The notes under the pieces: model-generated
Told to the model about the DNA's origin: nothing
The model's database searches: none
Seen by the model: the letters and a program-made list of their open reading frames with translations, nothing else
Source: Streptomyces sp. G-G2
GTDB taxonomy: Bacteria; Actinomycetota; Actinomycetes; Streptomycetales; Streptomycetaceae
Direction of reading: 5' to 3'
NCBI RefSeq assembly: GCF_030063135.1
Contig: NZ_JASISO010000026.1
Location: 53,443-117,442 of the forward strand
Length of the DNA: 64,000 nucleotides
In this document: positions 23,715 to 32,553 of the stretch, piece by piece
Layout: each line of letters opens with the position of its first letter
How positions within the stretch are numbered: the first letter of the stretch is position 1
Position numbers and translations under genes: made by a program

Positions 23715-24656
23715 ATGGGACTCACCATCGGCGTCGACATCGGCGGCACGAAGATCGCGGCCGGCGTGGTCGACGAAGAGGGCACCATCCTTGAGACGTA
23801 CAAGGTGCCCACCCCGCCGACCGCGGACGGCGTGACCGACGCGATCTGCGCCGCAGTGTCCGAAGTCGGCAGCAGCCACACCATCGACGCCGTCGGCATC
23901 GGCGCCGCCGGATACGTGGACGACAAGCGCGCGACCGTGCTCTTCGCGCCCAACATCGACTGGCGGCACGAGCCGCTCAAGGACAAGGTCGAGCAGCGCA
24001 TCGGTCTGCCGGTCGTCGTCGAGAACGACGCCAACTGCGCCGCCTGGGGCGAGTACCGCTTCGGCGCCGGCCAGGGCCACGACGACGTCATCTGCATCAC
24101 CCTCGGCACCGGCCTCGGCGGCGGCATCATCATCGGCAACAAGCTGCGCCGCGGCCGCTTCGGCGTCGCCGCCGAATTCGGCCACATCCGGGTCGTCCCC
24201 GACGGCCTGCTGTGCGGCTGCGGCAGCCAGGGCTGCTGGGAGCAGTACGCCTCCGGGCGCGCGCTCGTCCGGTACGCCCGCCAGCGGGCCAACGCCACCC
24301 CCGAGAACGCGAAGACCCTGCTCGCGCTCGGCGACGGCACCCCCGAGGGCATCGAGGGCAAGCACATCAGCGAGGCCGCCCGGGCGGGCGACCTGGTGGC
24401 CATCGACTCGTTCCGCGAACTGGCCCGCTGGGCCGGAGCCGGACTGGCCGACCTGGCCTCGCTCTTCGACCCGTCGGCGTTCATCGTCGGCGGCGGGGTC
24501 TCCGACGAGGGCGACCTCGTCCTCGACCCGATCCGCAAGTCCTTCAAGCGCTGGCTGATCGGCGGCGCCTGGCGCCCGCACGCCCAGGTCCTCGCCGCAC
24601 AGCTGGGCGGCAAGGCCGGGCTCGTCGGCGCGGCGGACCTGGCCCGCCAGGGCTGA
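23715..24656 (+). CDS. glkA: ROK-family glucokinase
   Basis: The 313-residue enzyme phosphorylates glucose with ATP and in Streptomyces also takes part in carbon-catabolite repression. It has the ATP-binding motif GVDIGGTKIAAGV (5-17), the sugar site in EFGHIRV and the ROK zinc motif CGCGSQGC, whose cysteines coordinate zinc. The catalytic aspartate is in VVENDANCAAWGE. The length agrees with the known actinobacterial glucokinase. ATG start preceded by a weak GAGG. The neighbours upstream, an ArsA-like protein and a DUF5304 protein, keep the gene order seen in related genomes. Confidence 0.95.
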   Translation: MGLTIGVDIGGTKIAAGVVDEEGTILETYKVPTPPTADGVTDAICAAVSEVGSSHTIDAVGIGAAGYVDDKRATVLFAPNIDWRHEPLKDKVEQRIGLPVVVENDANCAAWGEYRFGAGQGHDDVICITLGTGLGGGIIIGNKLRRGRFGVAAEFGHIRVVPDGLLCGCGSQGCWEQYASGRALVRYARQRANATPENAKTLLALGDGTPEGIEGKHISEAARAGDLVAIDSFRELARWAGAGLADLASLFDPSAFIVGGGVSDEGDLVLDPIRKSFKRWLIGGAWRPHAQVLAAQLGGKAGLVGAADLARQG

Positions 24657-24728
24657 GCCGTCCGGCTACGGCATTCTGCCCGTCGCGCCCCCCGGGGGAG
24701 CGGCGGGCAGCTGCGTAGGTTGGCCGGT

Positions 24729-25490
24729 ATGAGTCTGCCGACGCCGCCTCCGCTGCCCAACTCCCGTACCGAAGCCGACGGTTCCGCCGTGATCCGGGTC
24801 CTCGGCTACAACGTGCGCTCGCTGCGCGACGACGAGGACGCGCTGGTCCGGGTGATCCGGGCCTGCGCACCCGACCTGGTCTTCGTCCAGGAAGCCCCGC
24901 GGTTCTTCCGGTGGCGCAAACACGCGGCCCGCCTCGCCGCGAAGACGGACCTCGTGGTGCTGAGCGGGGGCGCCACGGCCGCCGGGCCGCTTCTGCTGTG
25001 CTCGCTGCGGGCCTTCGTGGAACGTACGGAGGACATCCTGCTGCCGCTGACCCCCGGGGAGCACCGGCGGGGCTTCGCCACGGCGGTGGTCCGGATCGGC
25101 GGCGTACGGCTCGGGGTCCTGAGCGCGCACCTGTCGCTGCGGGCGGCGGAACGGTACGAGCAGGCGGGGATGCTGCTGGAACGGCTGGCCGCGATGGACG
25201 CGCCGTACGTGGTGGCCGCCGGTGACATCAACGAACGGCCGGAGGGGCCCGCGTTCCGCCGGCTGGCGGGGGAGCTGCAGGACTGCTGGACGGCGGCGCC
25301 GTGGGGCGGGGAGCTCACGTCGGAGCACGTGCCGGGGGGCCAGCGGATCGACGCCGTGTTCGCTTCGCGCGGGGTGGAGGTGCTGGGCTGCGGGGTGCCC
25401 CGGGGGCTGGCGGGGGTCTCCGACGCGGACCTCTCCGCGGCGACGGACCACTACCCGGTCCTGGCCGCCCTCCGCCTACCGGCGAGGTAG
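24729..25490 (+). CDS. Endonuclease/exonuclease/phosphatase family protein
   Basis: The 253-residue protein has the EEP metal-dependent phosphohydrolase fold. Its motifs appear in order: the N-terminal YNVRSLRDDEDAL, VFVQEAP with the metal-binding glutamate, SAHLSL, GDINERPEG and the C-terminal TDHYPVLAAL with the catalytic Asp-His. Members cleave nucleic acids, sphingomyelin or phosphoinositides, and none can be favoured here. There is no signal peptide. ATG 24729 is preferred to the TTG three codons upstream. A TAGGTT box seven bases before the ATG fits a leaderless transcript. Confidence 0.87.
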   Translation: MSLPTPPPLPNSRTEADGSAVIRVLGYNVRSLRDDEDALVRVIRACAPDLVFVQEAPRFFRWRKHAARLAAKTDLVVLSGGATAAGPLLLCSLRAFVERTEDILLPLTPGEHRRGFATAVVRIGGVRLGVLSAHLSLRAAERYEQAGMLLERLAAMDAPYVVAAGDINERPEGPAFRRLAGELQDCWTAAPWGGELTSEHVPGGQRIDAVFASRGVEVLGCGVPRGLAGVSDADLSAATDHYPVLAALRLPAR

Positions 25491-25502
25491 CGCCCGCCGC
25501 CG

Positions 25503-25593
25503 CCCTCGATCGCCGGGCGGGCTGGTTCTGCGCAGGGCGACACGAGCCCGCCCGGCGTTTGAGGGCCGCCTCAGCCCGCCCGGCGCTTGAGGG
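25503..25593. repeat. Dispersed 21-bp repeat, three copies between convergent genes
   Basis: One inverted copy at 25503-25523 and two direct copies at 25545-25565 and 25573-25593 share the core GCCCGCCCGGCG followed by a TTGAGGG-like end. Together they can fold into strong hairpins. The same element is found at 41499-41519 and, in variant form, at 56764-56782. Confidence 0.8.
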
Positions 25594-25605
25594 CGGCGGG
25601 TGGGG

Positions 25606-26190
25606 TCAGACCACCGCGCCGCGGCCCGGGTGGTCGTCTTCGTCGTCGTCCCCACGGGTCATACGGGCCACCAGCGTCCCGAACCCGCCCAGGAAGCCAC
25701 CGACGCCCAGCGCCGTCAGCCACCAGGTCATCTCCCACTGGAACAGCACCGCCAACAGCAGCAGCACCGGCCCGCCCACCACCGCCAGCCAGGCGAAGCG
25801 GGACGTGGTGTCGCCGGACGGCAACGGCGGCGGCTCCGGCGGGACGAAGTGTCCCTCGTCCGAGGCCCCCGCCCCCGCGTCGGCGGCCGGCTCCGGCAGC
25901 GCGTGGTCACGCGGCCCGACGCCCACGCCCGGCGCGAACACCACCGAGCTGCCCAGCACCGGCGGCCCGGCCGGTCCGGTCGGCCCGGCGTCCTTCTCCG
26001 GCGGCTTCGGCGTCACGGCCGGCTCCGGCTGGACGTCCTCCTCCGGCAGCATCAGGTTCTCGATCGGTCTGTACGGCCGTGCGCCCGGCGGGTCCGGCGG
26101 TTCCTGCCCGTACCCGGCGACGATCGCCGCCCACGCCGCTTCCTCGTCCAGTGGAGGCACGCCTCCCGACGACTCCTCGTGCTCAGCCAC
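25606..26190 (-). CDS. Putative membrane protein with two C-terminal helices
   Basis: The 194-residue protein has a Pro/Gly/Glu-rich soluble N-terminal part (about 1-125), two membrane helices (about 129-148 and 154-172) and an acidic aspartate-rich tail (GDDDEDD). The GTG start (26190) overlaps the stop of the upstream esterase gene by eight bases, in GTGGCTGA, so it is translated with that gene. I recognise no conserved domain. The earlier in-frame start is rejected because it lies inside the esterase gene without a ribosome site. Confidence 0.75.
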   Translation of the reverse strand: MAEHEESSGGVPPLDEEAAWAAIVAGYGQEPPDPPGARPYRPIENLMLPEEDVQPEPAVTPKPPEKDAGPTGPAGPPVLGSSVVFAPGVGVGPRDHALPEPAADAGAGASDEGHFVPPEPPPLPSGDTTSRFAWLAVVGGPVLLLLAVLFQWEMTWWLTALGVGGFLGGFGTLVARMTRGDDDEDDHPGRGAVV

Positions 26191-26980
26191 CGCTGGCCGC
26201 CCCCTCCCTGCCGACGCTCTCCGCGAGCCGCCCGATGAACGCGTAGCTGTCCGCGAAGATCCGCTCCGCGTCATGGTCCAACGTCGCGACGTGGTAGCTC
26301 TGTTCCAGCAGGGTCTCGGTGACATCGGTGGAGGACACCCGCGCCAGCACCCGCGCCGAGTCCACGGGCGGTACGACATGGTCCTGCGGGCTGTGCAGAA
26401 GCAGCATCGGCTGGGTCACCTGGGGCAGCTCGGTGTCCACGAGCCGCAGGAACTGGCGCAGCGAGTGCGCGGCCCGGGTCGGGATCCGGTCGTACCCGAC
26501 CTCCTCGGAACCGCCCTTGGCGATGTCACTGGCGATGCCCGGCGTGGAACGGACGAAGTGCCGGGCCACCGGCAGGGCGAACGCCAGCGGGTCGTGCACC
26601 TTGTTGGCCGGATTGACCACGACCACACCGCTGATCGCGTCCCCGTACTTGGCGGCCAGCCGCAGCGTGAGCGCCCCGCCCATGGACAGCCCGAACACGA
26701 ACACCTGCTCGCACCGCTCCAGCAGCTCCCGCAGGGCGCGGTCGACCTCGGCGTACCAGTCCTGCCAGCCGGTGAGCTGCATGTCCTGCCACCTGGTGCC
26801 GTGCCCGGGGAGCAGCGGCAGCGACACCGTCAGTCCGCGCTCGGCCAGATACTCGGCCCAGGGGCGCAGCGACTGCGGGGAACCGGTGAAGCCGTGGCAA
26901 AGAAGGACACCGACCTCTCCGCCCTCGTGGCGGAACGGCTCGGCTCCAGGGAGGACGGGCACCTGAGTCTCCTTGATCAT
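26183..26980 (-). CDS. Alpha/beta-hydrolase, carboxylesterase (Est30-like)
   Basis: The 265-residue protein is an alpha/beta-hydrolase of the thermostable-carboxylesterase (Est30) type. The oxyanion segment HGFTGSPQSLRPWAEYL is near residue 28-44 and the nucleophile is in GLSMGG (about 110-115). The acid and base are provided by HSPQDHVVP and SYHVATLDHD, the latter giving the catalytic histidine. Such enzymes hydrolyse short to medium acyl esters or monoacylglycerols. ATG 26980 is chosen because the family begins near VPVLPGAEPF; longer starts run across the divergent plsC promoter. The plsC gene is 132 bases away, a lipid-metabolism neighbourhood. Confidence 0.9.
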   Translation of the reverse strand: MIKETQVPVLPGAEPFRHEGGEVGVLLCHGFTGSPQSLRPWAEYLAERGLTVSLPLLPGHGTRWQDMQLTGWQDWYAEVDRALRELLERCEQVFVFGLSMGGALTLRLAAKYGDAISGVVVVNPANKVHDPLAFALPVARHFVRSTPGIASDIAKGGSEEVGYDRIPTRAAHSLRQFLRLVDTELPQVTQPMLLLHSPQDHVVPPVDSARVLARVSSTDVTETLLEQSYHVATLDHDAERIFADSYAFIGRLAESVGREGAASGG

Positions 26981-27112
26981 CACGTTCTGGGGGCGGGTGC
27001 GCTGTGTGACTTCACCGTACGCGACCGCGCTGACACCGACCAGGGTCGTCGGGCCGCCAGGGGCCCGGTCACGGGTTAAGGTCTGTTCGACAGACAAAGG
27101 AAGGCTTTCGAG

Positions 27113-27868
27113 TTGATCTACGGCGCAATGAAGTTCTCCATCGGCGGCTCCCTGAAGCTCGCTTTCAGGCCGTGGGTGGAGGGCCTCGAGAACATTCCCG
27201 CCGAGGGGCCGGCGATCCTCGCGAGTAACCATTTGTCCTTCTCCGACTCCTTCTTCCTGCCCGCGGTGCTGGACCGGAAGGTCACCTTCATCGCCAAGGC
27301 GGAGTACTTCACCTCGCCGGGGGTCAAGGGCAGGCTGACGGCCGCCTTCTTCAAGGGCGTCGGCCAGCTCCCGGTGGACCGCTCCGGCGCGCGCGGCGCG
27401 GGCGAGGCCGCCATCAAGAGCGGCATCGATGTCATCGAACGCGGGGAGCTGTTCGGTATTTACCCCGAGGGGACGCGTTCACCCGACGGCCGCCTCTACC
27501 GGGGCAAGCCCGGCGGCCTGGCCCGGGTGGCGCTGGCCACCGGCGCCCCGGTGATCCCCGTGGCGATGATCGACACCGAGAAGATCCAGCCCCCCGGCAA
27601 GGTCGTCCCGAAGCTGATGCGCCCGGGCATCCGGATCGGCAAGCCGCTCGACTTCAGCCGCTACCACGGCATGGACGGCGACCGCTTCATCCTCCGCTCG
27701 GTGACCGACGAGGTCATGTACGAGATCATGAAGCTGTCCGGCCAGGAGTACGTCGACATCTACGCGACCGCCGCCAAGCGGCAGATCGCCGACGCCGAGA
27801 AGGCCGCCAGGGCCGACCAGGCCGCTGAGGCCGCCGCGGAGGCGGCCGCCGACGCCGAGAAGAAGTAG
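27113..27868 (+). CDS. plsC: 1-acyl-sn-glycerol-3-phosphate acyltransferase
   Basis: The 251-residue protein is a membrane acyltransferase of phospholipid synthesis. The catalytic HX4D is in SNHLSFSDSFF and the glycerol-phosphate-binding motif in YPEGTRSPDGRL; the third block, VPVAMIDTEK, follows. TTG 27113 lies eight bases after AAGGAAGG and is preferred; the alternative ATG 27128 is 22 bases from it. The C-terminus is an alanine/glutamate-rich helix tail. It is transcribed divergently from the esterase gene and lies just before the macS-type kinase gene, separated by 63 bases. Confidence 0.93.
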   Translation: MIYGAMKFSIGGSLKLAFRPWVEGLENIPAEGPAILASNHLSFSDSFFLPAVLDRKVTFIAKAEYFTSPGVKGRLTAAFFKGVGQLPVDRSGARGAGEAAIKSGIDVIERGELFGIYPEGTRSPDGRLYRGKPGGLARVALATGAPVIPVAMIDTEKIQPPGKVVPKLMRPGIRIGKPLDFSRYHGMDGDRFILRSVTDEVMYEIMKLSGQEYVDIYATAAKRQIADAEKAARADQAAEAAAEAAADAEKK

Positions 27869-27931
27869 CGCACGCGCGGAACACGGGGGGACGGGCGGAC
27901 CGGGCGGGGCCGCCCGTGAGGGGTGGGGGAG

Positions 27932-29149
27932 ATGGCCAGACGCGAGCGCGTCGTACGGATGTCGGTCGAGCAGCCGCTGTGGCGGGCGCTGACCGCCTAC
28001 CGGCTGCTCACCATGGTCTACGCGGTACTGCTCTTCGCCTTCTCCTACCGCGAGTTCACCCGTCCCTGGGTGGCCTCCTGCTACCTCGGCTTCCTCGCGC
28101 TGTGGACCCTGGTCACCTTCCCCAAGGTGGCCACCGCGGTCAGCTGCACGAAGCGGTTCCTCGGCGCCGACCTCACCGTCGCGGTCGTCGGCATCCTGCT
28201 GACCCCGCTCGCGGACACCCAGGCGAGGATCTCCGCGGGCGGTCCCACGCTCCCCTCGATCTGGGCCGCGGGCTCGGTCCTCGCCTTCGCCATCAAGGGC
28301 GGCTGGCGCTGGGCGGGTTTCGCCTCCTCGTTCGTGGCCGTCGCCAACATCGTGATCCAGCGGGGCGAACCGACCCGGGACACCCTCCACAACGTGCTGC
28401 TGGTGTGGGTCGCCTCCATCGCCATCGGATACGTCGTCGAGGTGGCCCGGGCCAGTGAGGCGACCCTCGCCCGCGCCCTGGAGATCGAGGCCGCCACCCG
28501 CGAACGCGAGCGGCTGGCCCGGGACATCCACGACGGGGTCCTCCAGGTCCTCGCCATGGTCCAGCGGCGCGGCGCGGAAGTCGGCGGCGAGGCCGCCGAG
28601 CTGGGGCGGATGGCGGGCGAGCAGGAGGTGGCGCTGCGCACCCTGGTCTCCAGCGGCCTGGTGCCCACCTCGCGGGTCTCCCGGGACGAGTCGCTGGGCG
28701 CCCTGGTGGCCAGCGTGGACGAGGACGAACCCGGCGCGGACGAGGGGGAGCTGGACCTGCGCTCCCTGCTCGCCCCGCACGCCGGGTCCCTGGTGAGCTT
28801 CGCGGAACCGGGCGCCCCGGTCCCGCTCCCGGTGCCCGCCGCGCGCGAACTGGCCGCGGCCGTCGGCGCCGCCCTCGACAACGTGCGCAAGCACGCGGGG
28901 GAGGGGGCGCGGGCCTGGATCCTGGTCGAGGACTGGGGCGACGAGGTGATCGTCACGGTCCGCGACGACGGTCCCGGCATCGCGGCCGGACGCCTGGACC
29001 AGGCCGCGGGCGAGGGCCGCCTGGGCGTGGCCCAGTCGATCAGGGGGCGGTTGCGGGACCTGGGCGGCACGGCCGAGCTGGTCTCCGTGCCGGGGCAGGG
29101 CACCGAAGTGGAACTGAAAGTACCGAGGGGGAGGACTCCGTCCCGATGA
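27932..29149 (+). CDS. macS: Sensor histidine kinase with DUF5931 membrane domain (MacS-like)
   Basis: The 405-residue kinase has an N-terminal domain of several membrane helices (about 15-180, the DUF5931 type), then a HisKA_3-like helix with the phospho-acceptor His200 in RDIHDGVLQ, and a HATPase domain with the N box in AALDNVRKHAGEG and the G1 box in VRDDGPGIA. In S. coelicolor the orthologue MacS with MacR controls morphogenesis and actinorhodin, as I recall. The gene overlaps macR by four bases. ATG 27932 is used; GTG 27923 is possible. The symbol follows synteny with macRS-pfkA. Confidence 0.85.
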   Translation: MARRERVVRMSVEQPLWRALTAYRLLTMVYAVLLFAFSYREFTRPWVASCYLGFLALWTLVTFPKVATAVSCTKRFLGADLTVAVVGILLTPLADTQARISAGGPTLPSIWAAGSVLAFAIKGGWRWAGFASSFVAVANIVIQRGEPTRDTLHNVLLVWVASIAIGYVVEVARASEATLARALEIEAATRERERLARDIHDGVLQVLAMVQRRGAEVGGEAAELGRMAGEQEVALRTLVSSGLVPTSRVSRDESLGALVASVDEDEPGADEGELDLRSLLAPHAGSLVSFAEPGAPVPLPVPAARELAAAVGAALDNVRKHAGEGARAWILVEDWGDEVIVTVRDDGPGIAAGRLDQAAGEGRLGVAQSIRGRLRDLGGTAELVSVPGQGTEVELKVPRGRTPSR

Positions 29150-29874
29150 ACACCGGACACACGGCACACACCGATCGCACGGCACACGCCGATCAGACCG
29201 AACGCGCCGAGCGAGGCGAGCTGAAGGTGATGGTCGTCGACGACCACCCCATGTGGCGCGACGCGGTCGCCCGCGACCTGGCCGCCGCCGGGTTCGCGGT
29301 GGTGGCCACGGCGGGCGACGGCCCCGAGGCCGTCCGCCGGGCGCACGCGGCCGCCCCGCACGTCCTCGTCCTCGACCTCAACCTGCCGGGCATGCCCGGG
29401 GTGCAGGTCTGCAAGGAACTCGTCGGCGCCAACCCGGCCCTGCGGGTCCTGGTCCTCTCCGCGAGCGGTGAGCACGCCGATGTGCTGGAGGCGGTGAAGT
29501 CCGGCGCCACCGGCTACCTGCTGAAGTCCGCGGGCGCCGCCGAGCTGATCGACGCCGTGCGCCGCACCGCGATCGGCGACCCGGTCTTCACCCCGGGCCT
29601 GGCCGGGCTGGTCCTCGGCGAGTACCGGCGCCTGGCCACCGACCCGGCGCCGGTGGCCGCCGACGAGCCGACGGCCCCGCGGCTGACCGACCGGGAGACC
29701 GAGGTGCTGCGCCTGGTGGCCAAGGGGCTGTCGTACAAGCAGATCGCGGAACGGCTCGTCATTTCGCACCGCACGGTGCAGAACCACGTGCAGAACACCC
29801 TGGGCAAGCTCCAGTTGCACAACCGGGTGGAGCTGGTCCGGTACGCGATCGAGCGCGGCCTCGACGACGCGTAG
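29146..29874 (+). CDS. macR: NarL/FixJ response regulator (MacR-like)
   Basis: The 242-residue protein has a receiver domain (about 27-145) with Asp32-Asp33, the phosphorylation site Asp77 in VLDLNLPG, the conserved Ser/Thr in VLSASGEH and the lysine in LLKSAG. A LuxR-type helix-turn-helix (about 180-240) shows LTDRETEVLRLVAKGLSYKQIAERL. The start overlaps macS by four bases, so it is co-translated with the kinase. A short N-terminal extension rich in His/Thr is unusual. It is followed by a 173-base gap containing three GTACG elements, one of them a half MacR-type site. Confidence 0.88.
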   Translation: MNTGHTAHTDRTAHADQTERAERGELKVMVVDDHPMWRDAVARDLAAAGFAVVATAGDGPEAVRRAHAAAPHVLVLDLNLPGMPGVQVCKELVGANPALRVLVLSASGEHADVLEAVKSGATGYLLKSAGAAELIDAVRRTAIGDPVFTPGLAGLVLGEYRRLATDPAPVAADEPTAPRLTDRETEVLRLVAKGLSYKQIAERLVISHRTVQNHVQNTLGKLQLHNRVELVRYAIERGLDDA

Positions 29875-29887
29875 CGCTCCGCGTAGA

Positions 29888-29922
29888 TCGTACGAATTCC
29901 CGTACGAGTGAACGTGAGTACG
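29888..29922. promoter_or_regulatory. Repeated GTACG elements between macR and pfkA
   Basis: CGTACGA occurs at 29889-29895 and 29901-29907, twelve bases apart, and TGAGTACG at 29915-29922. TGAGTAC is the half-site of the TGAGTAC-NN-GTACTCA box that I recall for MacR. This may be a control site for pfkA, and is not proof of MacR binding. Confidence 0.4.
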
Positions 29923-30047
29923 CAACCACCCTTAAATTCACCGGAATTGACCCTCCGCACGCGGTTCAAGTGACCTGCGTCACCACTAGCGTGGCCGCCG
30001 TGCGGGCTCAGCGGGCTCAGTGGGCCCCTTGGCGAAGGGAAGATTCC

Positions 30048-31076
30048 ATGAAGGTCGGAGTGCTGACCGGCGGCGGCGACTGCCCCGGACTCAACGCGGT
30101 CATCCGCGCGGCGGTGCGCAAGGGCGTCCAGGAGTACGCGTACGACTTCGTCGGTTTCAAGGACGGCTGGCGCGGGGCGGTCGAGGGCGACACCGTGCCG
30201 CTGGGCATCCCGGAGGTCCGCGGCATCCTGCCCCGCGGCGGCACCATCCTCGGCTCCTCGCGCACCAACCCGTTCAAGGTGGAACAGGGCGTGCGGCGGA
30301 TCAAGGAGAACCTCACGAAGTACGAGGTCGACGCCCTCATCGCGGTCGGCGGCGAGGACACCCTCGGGGTCGCCGCCCGGCTGTTCGACGAGTACGGCAT
30401 CCCCTGCGTCGGCGTACCCAAGACCATCGACAACGACCTGTCGGCGACCGACTACACCTTCGGCTTCGACACGGCCGTCGGCATCGCCACCGAGGCCATC
30501 GACCGGCTGCACACCACCGCCGAATCGCACATGCGGGTCCTGGTCGTCGAGGTCATGGGACGCCATGCGGGCTGGATCGCCCTGCACTCGGGCCTGGCGG
30601 GCGGCGCCAACGTCATCCTCATCCCCGAGCAGCGGTTCGACGTGGACCAGGTCTGCTCGTGGGTGACCTCCCGGTTCAAGGCGAGCTACGCGCCGATCGT
30701 GGTCGTCGCGGAGGGCGCCATGCCCAAGGACGGCCAGATGGTGCTCAAGGACGCCACGAAGGACTCCTTCGGGCACGTCCGGCTGTCGGGCGTGGGTGAG
30801 TGGCTGGCGCTGGAGATCGAGGCACGGACCGGCAAGGAGGCCCGTACGACGGTGCTCGGCCACGTGCAGCGCGGTGGTACGCCGAGCGCCTTCGACCGGT
30901 GGCTCGCGACCCGGTTCGGCCTGCACGCGATCGACGCGGTGCGGGAGCGGGACTTCGGCAAGATGGTCGCCCTCCAGGGAACGGACATCGTCCGGGTGCC
31001 GATCGCCGAGGCGACGGCGAAGCTGAAGACGGTGGACCCGGCGCTGTACGCGGAGGCCGGGGTGTTCTTCGGCTGA
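30048..31076 (+). CDS. pfkA: 6-phosphofructokinase, group with PPi-type active-site motifs
   Basis: The 342-residue enzyme phosphorylates fructose 6-phosphate. Motifs are GGDCPGLNAVI (9-18), GGEDT (101-105, the place of GGDGS in typical ATP enzymes) and PKTIDND (124-130, where ATP enzymes have PGTIDND). Those two motifs are shared with pyrophosphate-dependent enzymes, but the closely related S. coelicolor enzyme is reported to use ATP, so the donor must be left open. The ATG at 30048 is chosen for GAAGGGA at its right distance; the upstream extension in frame is not coding. It follows macRS, as in S. coelicolor. Confidence 0.92.
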   Translation: MKVGVLTGGGDCPGLNAVIRAAVRKGVQEYAYDFVGFKDGWRGAVEGDTVPLGIPEVRGILPRGGTILGSSRTNPFKVEQGVRRIKENLTKYEVDALIAVGGEDTLGVAARLFDEYGIPCVGVPKTIDNDLSATDYTFGFDTAVGIATEAIDRLHTTAESHMRVLVVEVMGRHAGWIALHSGLAGGANVILIPEQRFDVDQVCSWVTSRFKASYAPIVVVAEGAMPKDGQMVLKDATKDSFGHVRLSGVGEWLALEIEARTGKEARTTVLGHVQRGGTPSAFDRWLATRFGLHAIDAVRERDFGKMVALQGTDIVRVPIAEATAKLKTVDPALYAEAGVFFG

Positions 31077-31221
31077 GGCCGGCGGGGCGCCGACGCCGCC
31101 GACGCCGATGCCGCCGACGGGGCTGACAGGCGTGCCCGGAGCATGGGTCGTATCGTGACGAACGGCATGGATACGGCCGTACGCGGCCCATGGTCCGGCG
31201 GTCCTACGGACGGGAGCAGGC

Positions 31222-32217
31222 GTGGAGATCCTGGCATTCGGTGTGACGGCCGACGAGAAGCCGCTCCTGGAGCGCGCCTTCGCGGGACAGCACGAGGTCC
31301 GCGCTCTGGACGTCTTCCTGAGCGAGGACACCGCGCCGATCGCGGCGGGCTACGAGATCGTCTCCTCCAGCGTGAACGCCGGGCTGAACGGGCGGGTGCT
31401 GCGGACCCTGGCCGCGGGCGGGACCAGGATGATCGCCCAGCGCTCGACCGGGTTCAACAACATCGACCTGGAGGTCGCGGCCGAGCTGGGCCTGACGGTC
31501 GGCCGCGTCTCCTCCTACTCGCCGTACTCGGTCGCCGAATTCGCCTGGACCCTGGCGATGGCGGTCAACCGGCGGATCGTGCGCGCCTCGAACCGGACCC
31601 GGGACTTCGACTTCCGGCTGAACGGCCTGATGGGCCGGGACCTGAGGGGCCGAACGGTGGGCGTCCTCGGCACCGGGAAGATCGGCGAGGCGTTCACCCG
31701 GATCGCCCACGGGTTCGGGATGAACCTGTTGGGCTGGGACGTCGCGCAGAACCCCGCGTGCGTGGACCTGGGCATGAAGTACGTCGAGAAGGAGGAGCTG
31801 TTCGCGGCGGCCGACCTGATCAGCCTGCACGTGCCGCTGCTGGACTCGACGCACCACATCGTCGACTCGGCGGCGCTGCGGATGATGAAGGACGACGCGA
31901 TGCTCGTGAACACCAGCCGCGGCGGCCTCGTGGACACCGACGCACTCGTCGGCGAACTACGGGCCGGGCGGTTCTCGGGGGTGGGCCTGGACGTGTACGA
32001 GGCGGAGGCCGGGGTGTTCTTCCTGGACAAGTCCCTCGACGCGGTCGAGGACGACACGCTCGCGCGGCTGGTGACCTTCCCGCACGTGGTGGTGACCTCG
32101 CACCAGGCGTACTACACACGGGACGCGGTGGAGCAGATCATCGCCACGACCGTCTCCAACGTGGGCGACTACCTGGCGGGCCGCCGCTCGGAGAACACTC
32201 TGGTCCCGGGGGCCTGA
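31222..32217 (+). CDS. 2-hydroxyacid dehydrogenase, D-lactate dehydrogenase-like
   Basis: The 331-residue enzyme belongs to the D-isomer-specific 2-hydroxyacid dehydrogenases, in the D-lactate dehydrogenase branch. The NAD loop GVLGTGKIGEAF is at about 151-162. The catalytic Arg is in VNTSRGGLVDT, the Glu in VGLDVYEAEAG and the His in VVTSHQAYYT. GTG start, preceded by GGGAGCAGG. It would reduce pyruvate to D-lactate with NADH, fitting the glycolytic gene pfkA just upstream. Ligand preference cannot be confirmed from sequence. Confidence 0.9.
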   Translation: MEILAFGVTADEKPLLERAFAGQHEVRALDVFLSEDTAPIAAGYEIVSSSVNAGLNGRVLRTLAAGGTRMIAQRSTGFNNIDLEVAAELGLTVGRVSSYSPYSVAEFAWTLAMAVNRRIVRASNRTRDFDFRLNGLMGRDLRGRTVGVLGTGKIGEAFTRIAHGFGMNLLGWDVAQNPACVDLGMKYVEKEELFAAADLISLHVPLLDSTHHIVDSAALRMMKDDAMLVNTSRGGLVDTDALVGELRAGRFSGVGLDVYEAEAGVFFLDKSLDAVEDDTLARLVTFPHVVVTSHQAYYTRDAVEQIIATTVSNVGDYLAGRRSENTLVPGA

Positions 32218-32271
32218 CCGCGCTCCCGGACACCCCTTCCCGGGAGCGCGGCCCGCCCCTACGATCACCGC

Positions 32272-32553
32272 GTGGACATCCCCATAGTGATCCGCTGGAT
32301 CTTCCTCGGCCTCTTCGTCTTCGGCCTCTTCATGCTGATGCTCAGCGTGAACCGGTTCCGCCGGGGCGGCCTTTCCGGCCGCCCCGACGCCGCCTGGGAG
32401 ATCGCCGACCAGGGCGCCTCCCTGCTCTTCGCCGCCGCCATGGTCGCCGGGAGCTGGACGCTGGCCGTCTACAGCCTGCTCCTGGCGGGACCCGTCATGA
32501 TCGCGAAGCACGCCCGGTCGTACCTGCGCCACCGACGGGCACCGGCGGCCTGA
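32272..32553 (+). CDS. Small two-helix membrane protein
   Basis: The 93-residue protein has a first membrane helix near 5-25 (IRWIFLGLFVFGLFMLML), a short basic loop (NRFRRGGLSGR) and a second helical hydrophobic region (about 45-75), with a basic C-terminus (HARSYLRHRRAP). A TACGAT box lies six bases before the GTG start, fitting a leaderless transcript. Its 3' end overlaps the 3' end of trpEG by 59 bases in antisense. No family is recognised. Confidence 0.65.
   Translation: MDIPIVIRWIFLGLFVFGLFMLMLSVNRFRRGGLSGRPDAAWEIADQGASLLFAAAMVAGSWTLAVYSLLLAGPVMIAKHARSYLRHRRAPAA

Noticed and set aside
29970..30047. An upstream in-frame extension of pfkA
   Set aside because: The 26 extra codons lack the PFK N-terminal pattern and skip the ribosome site that fits ATG 30048.
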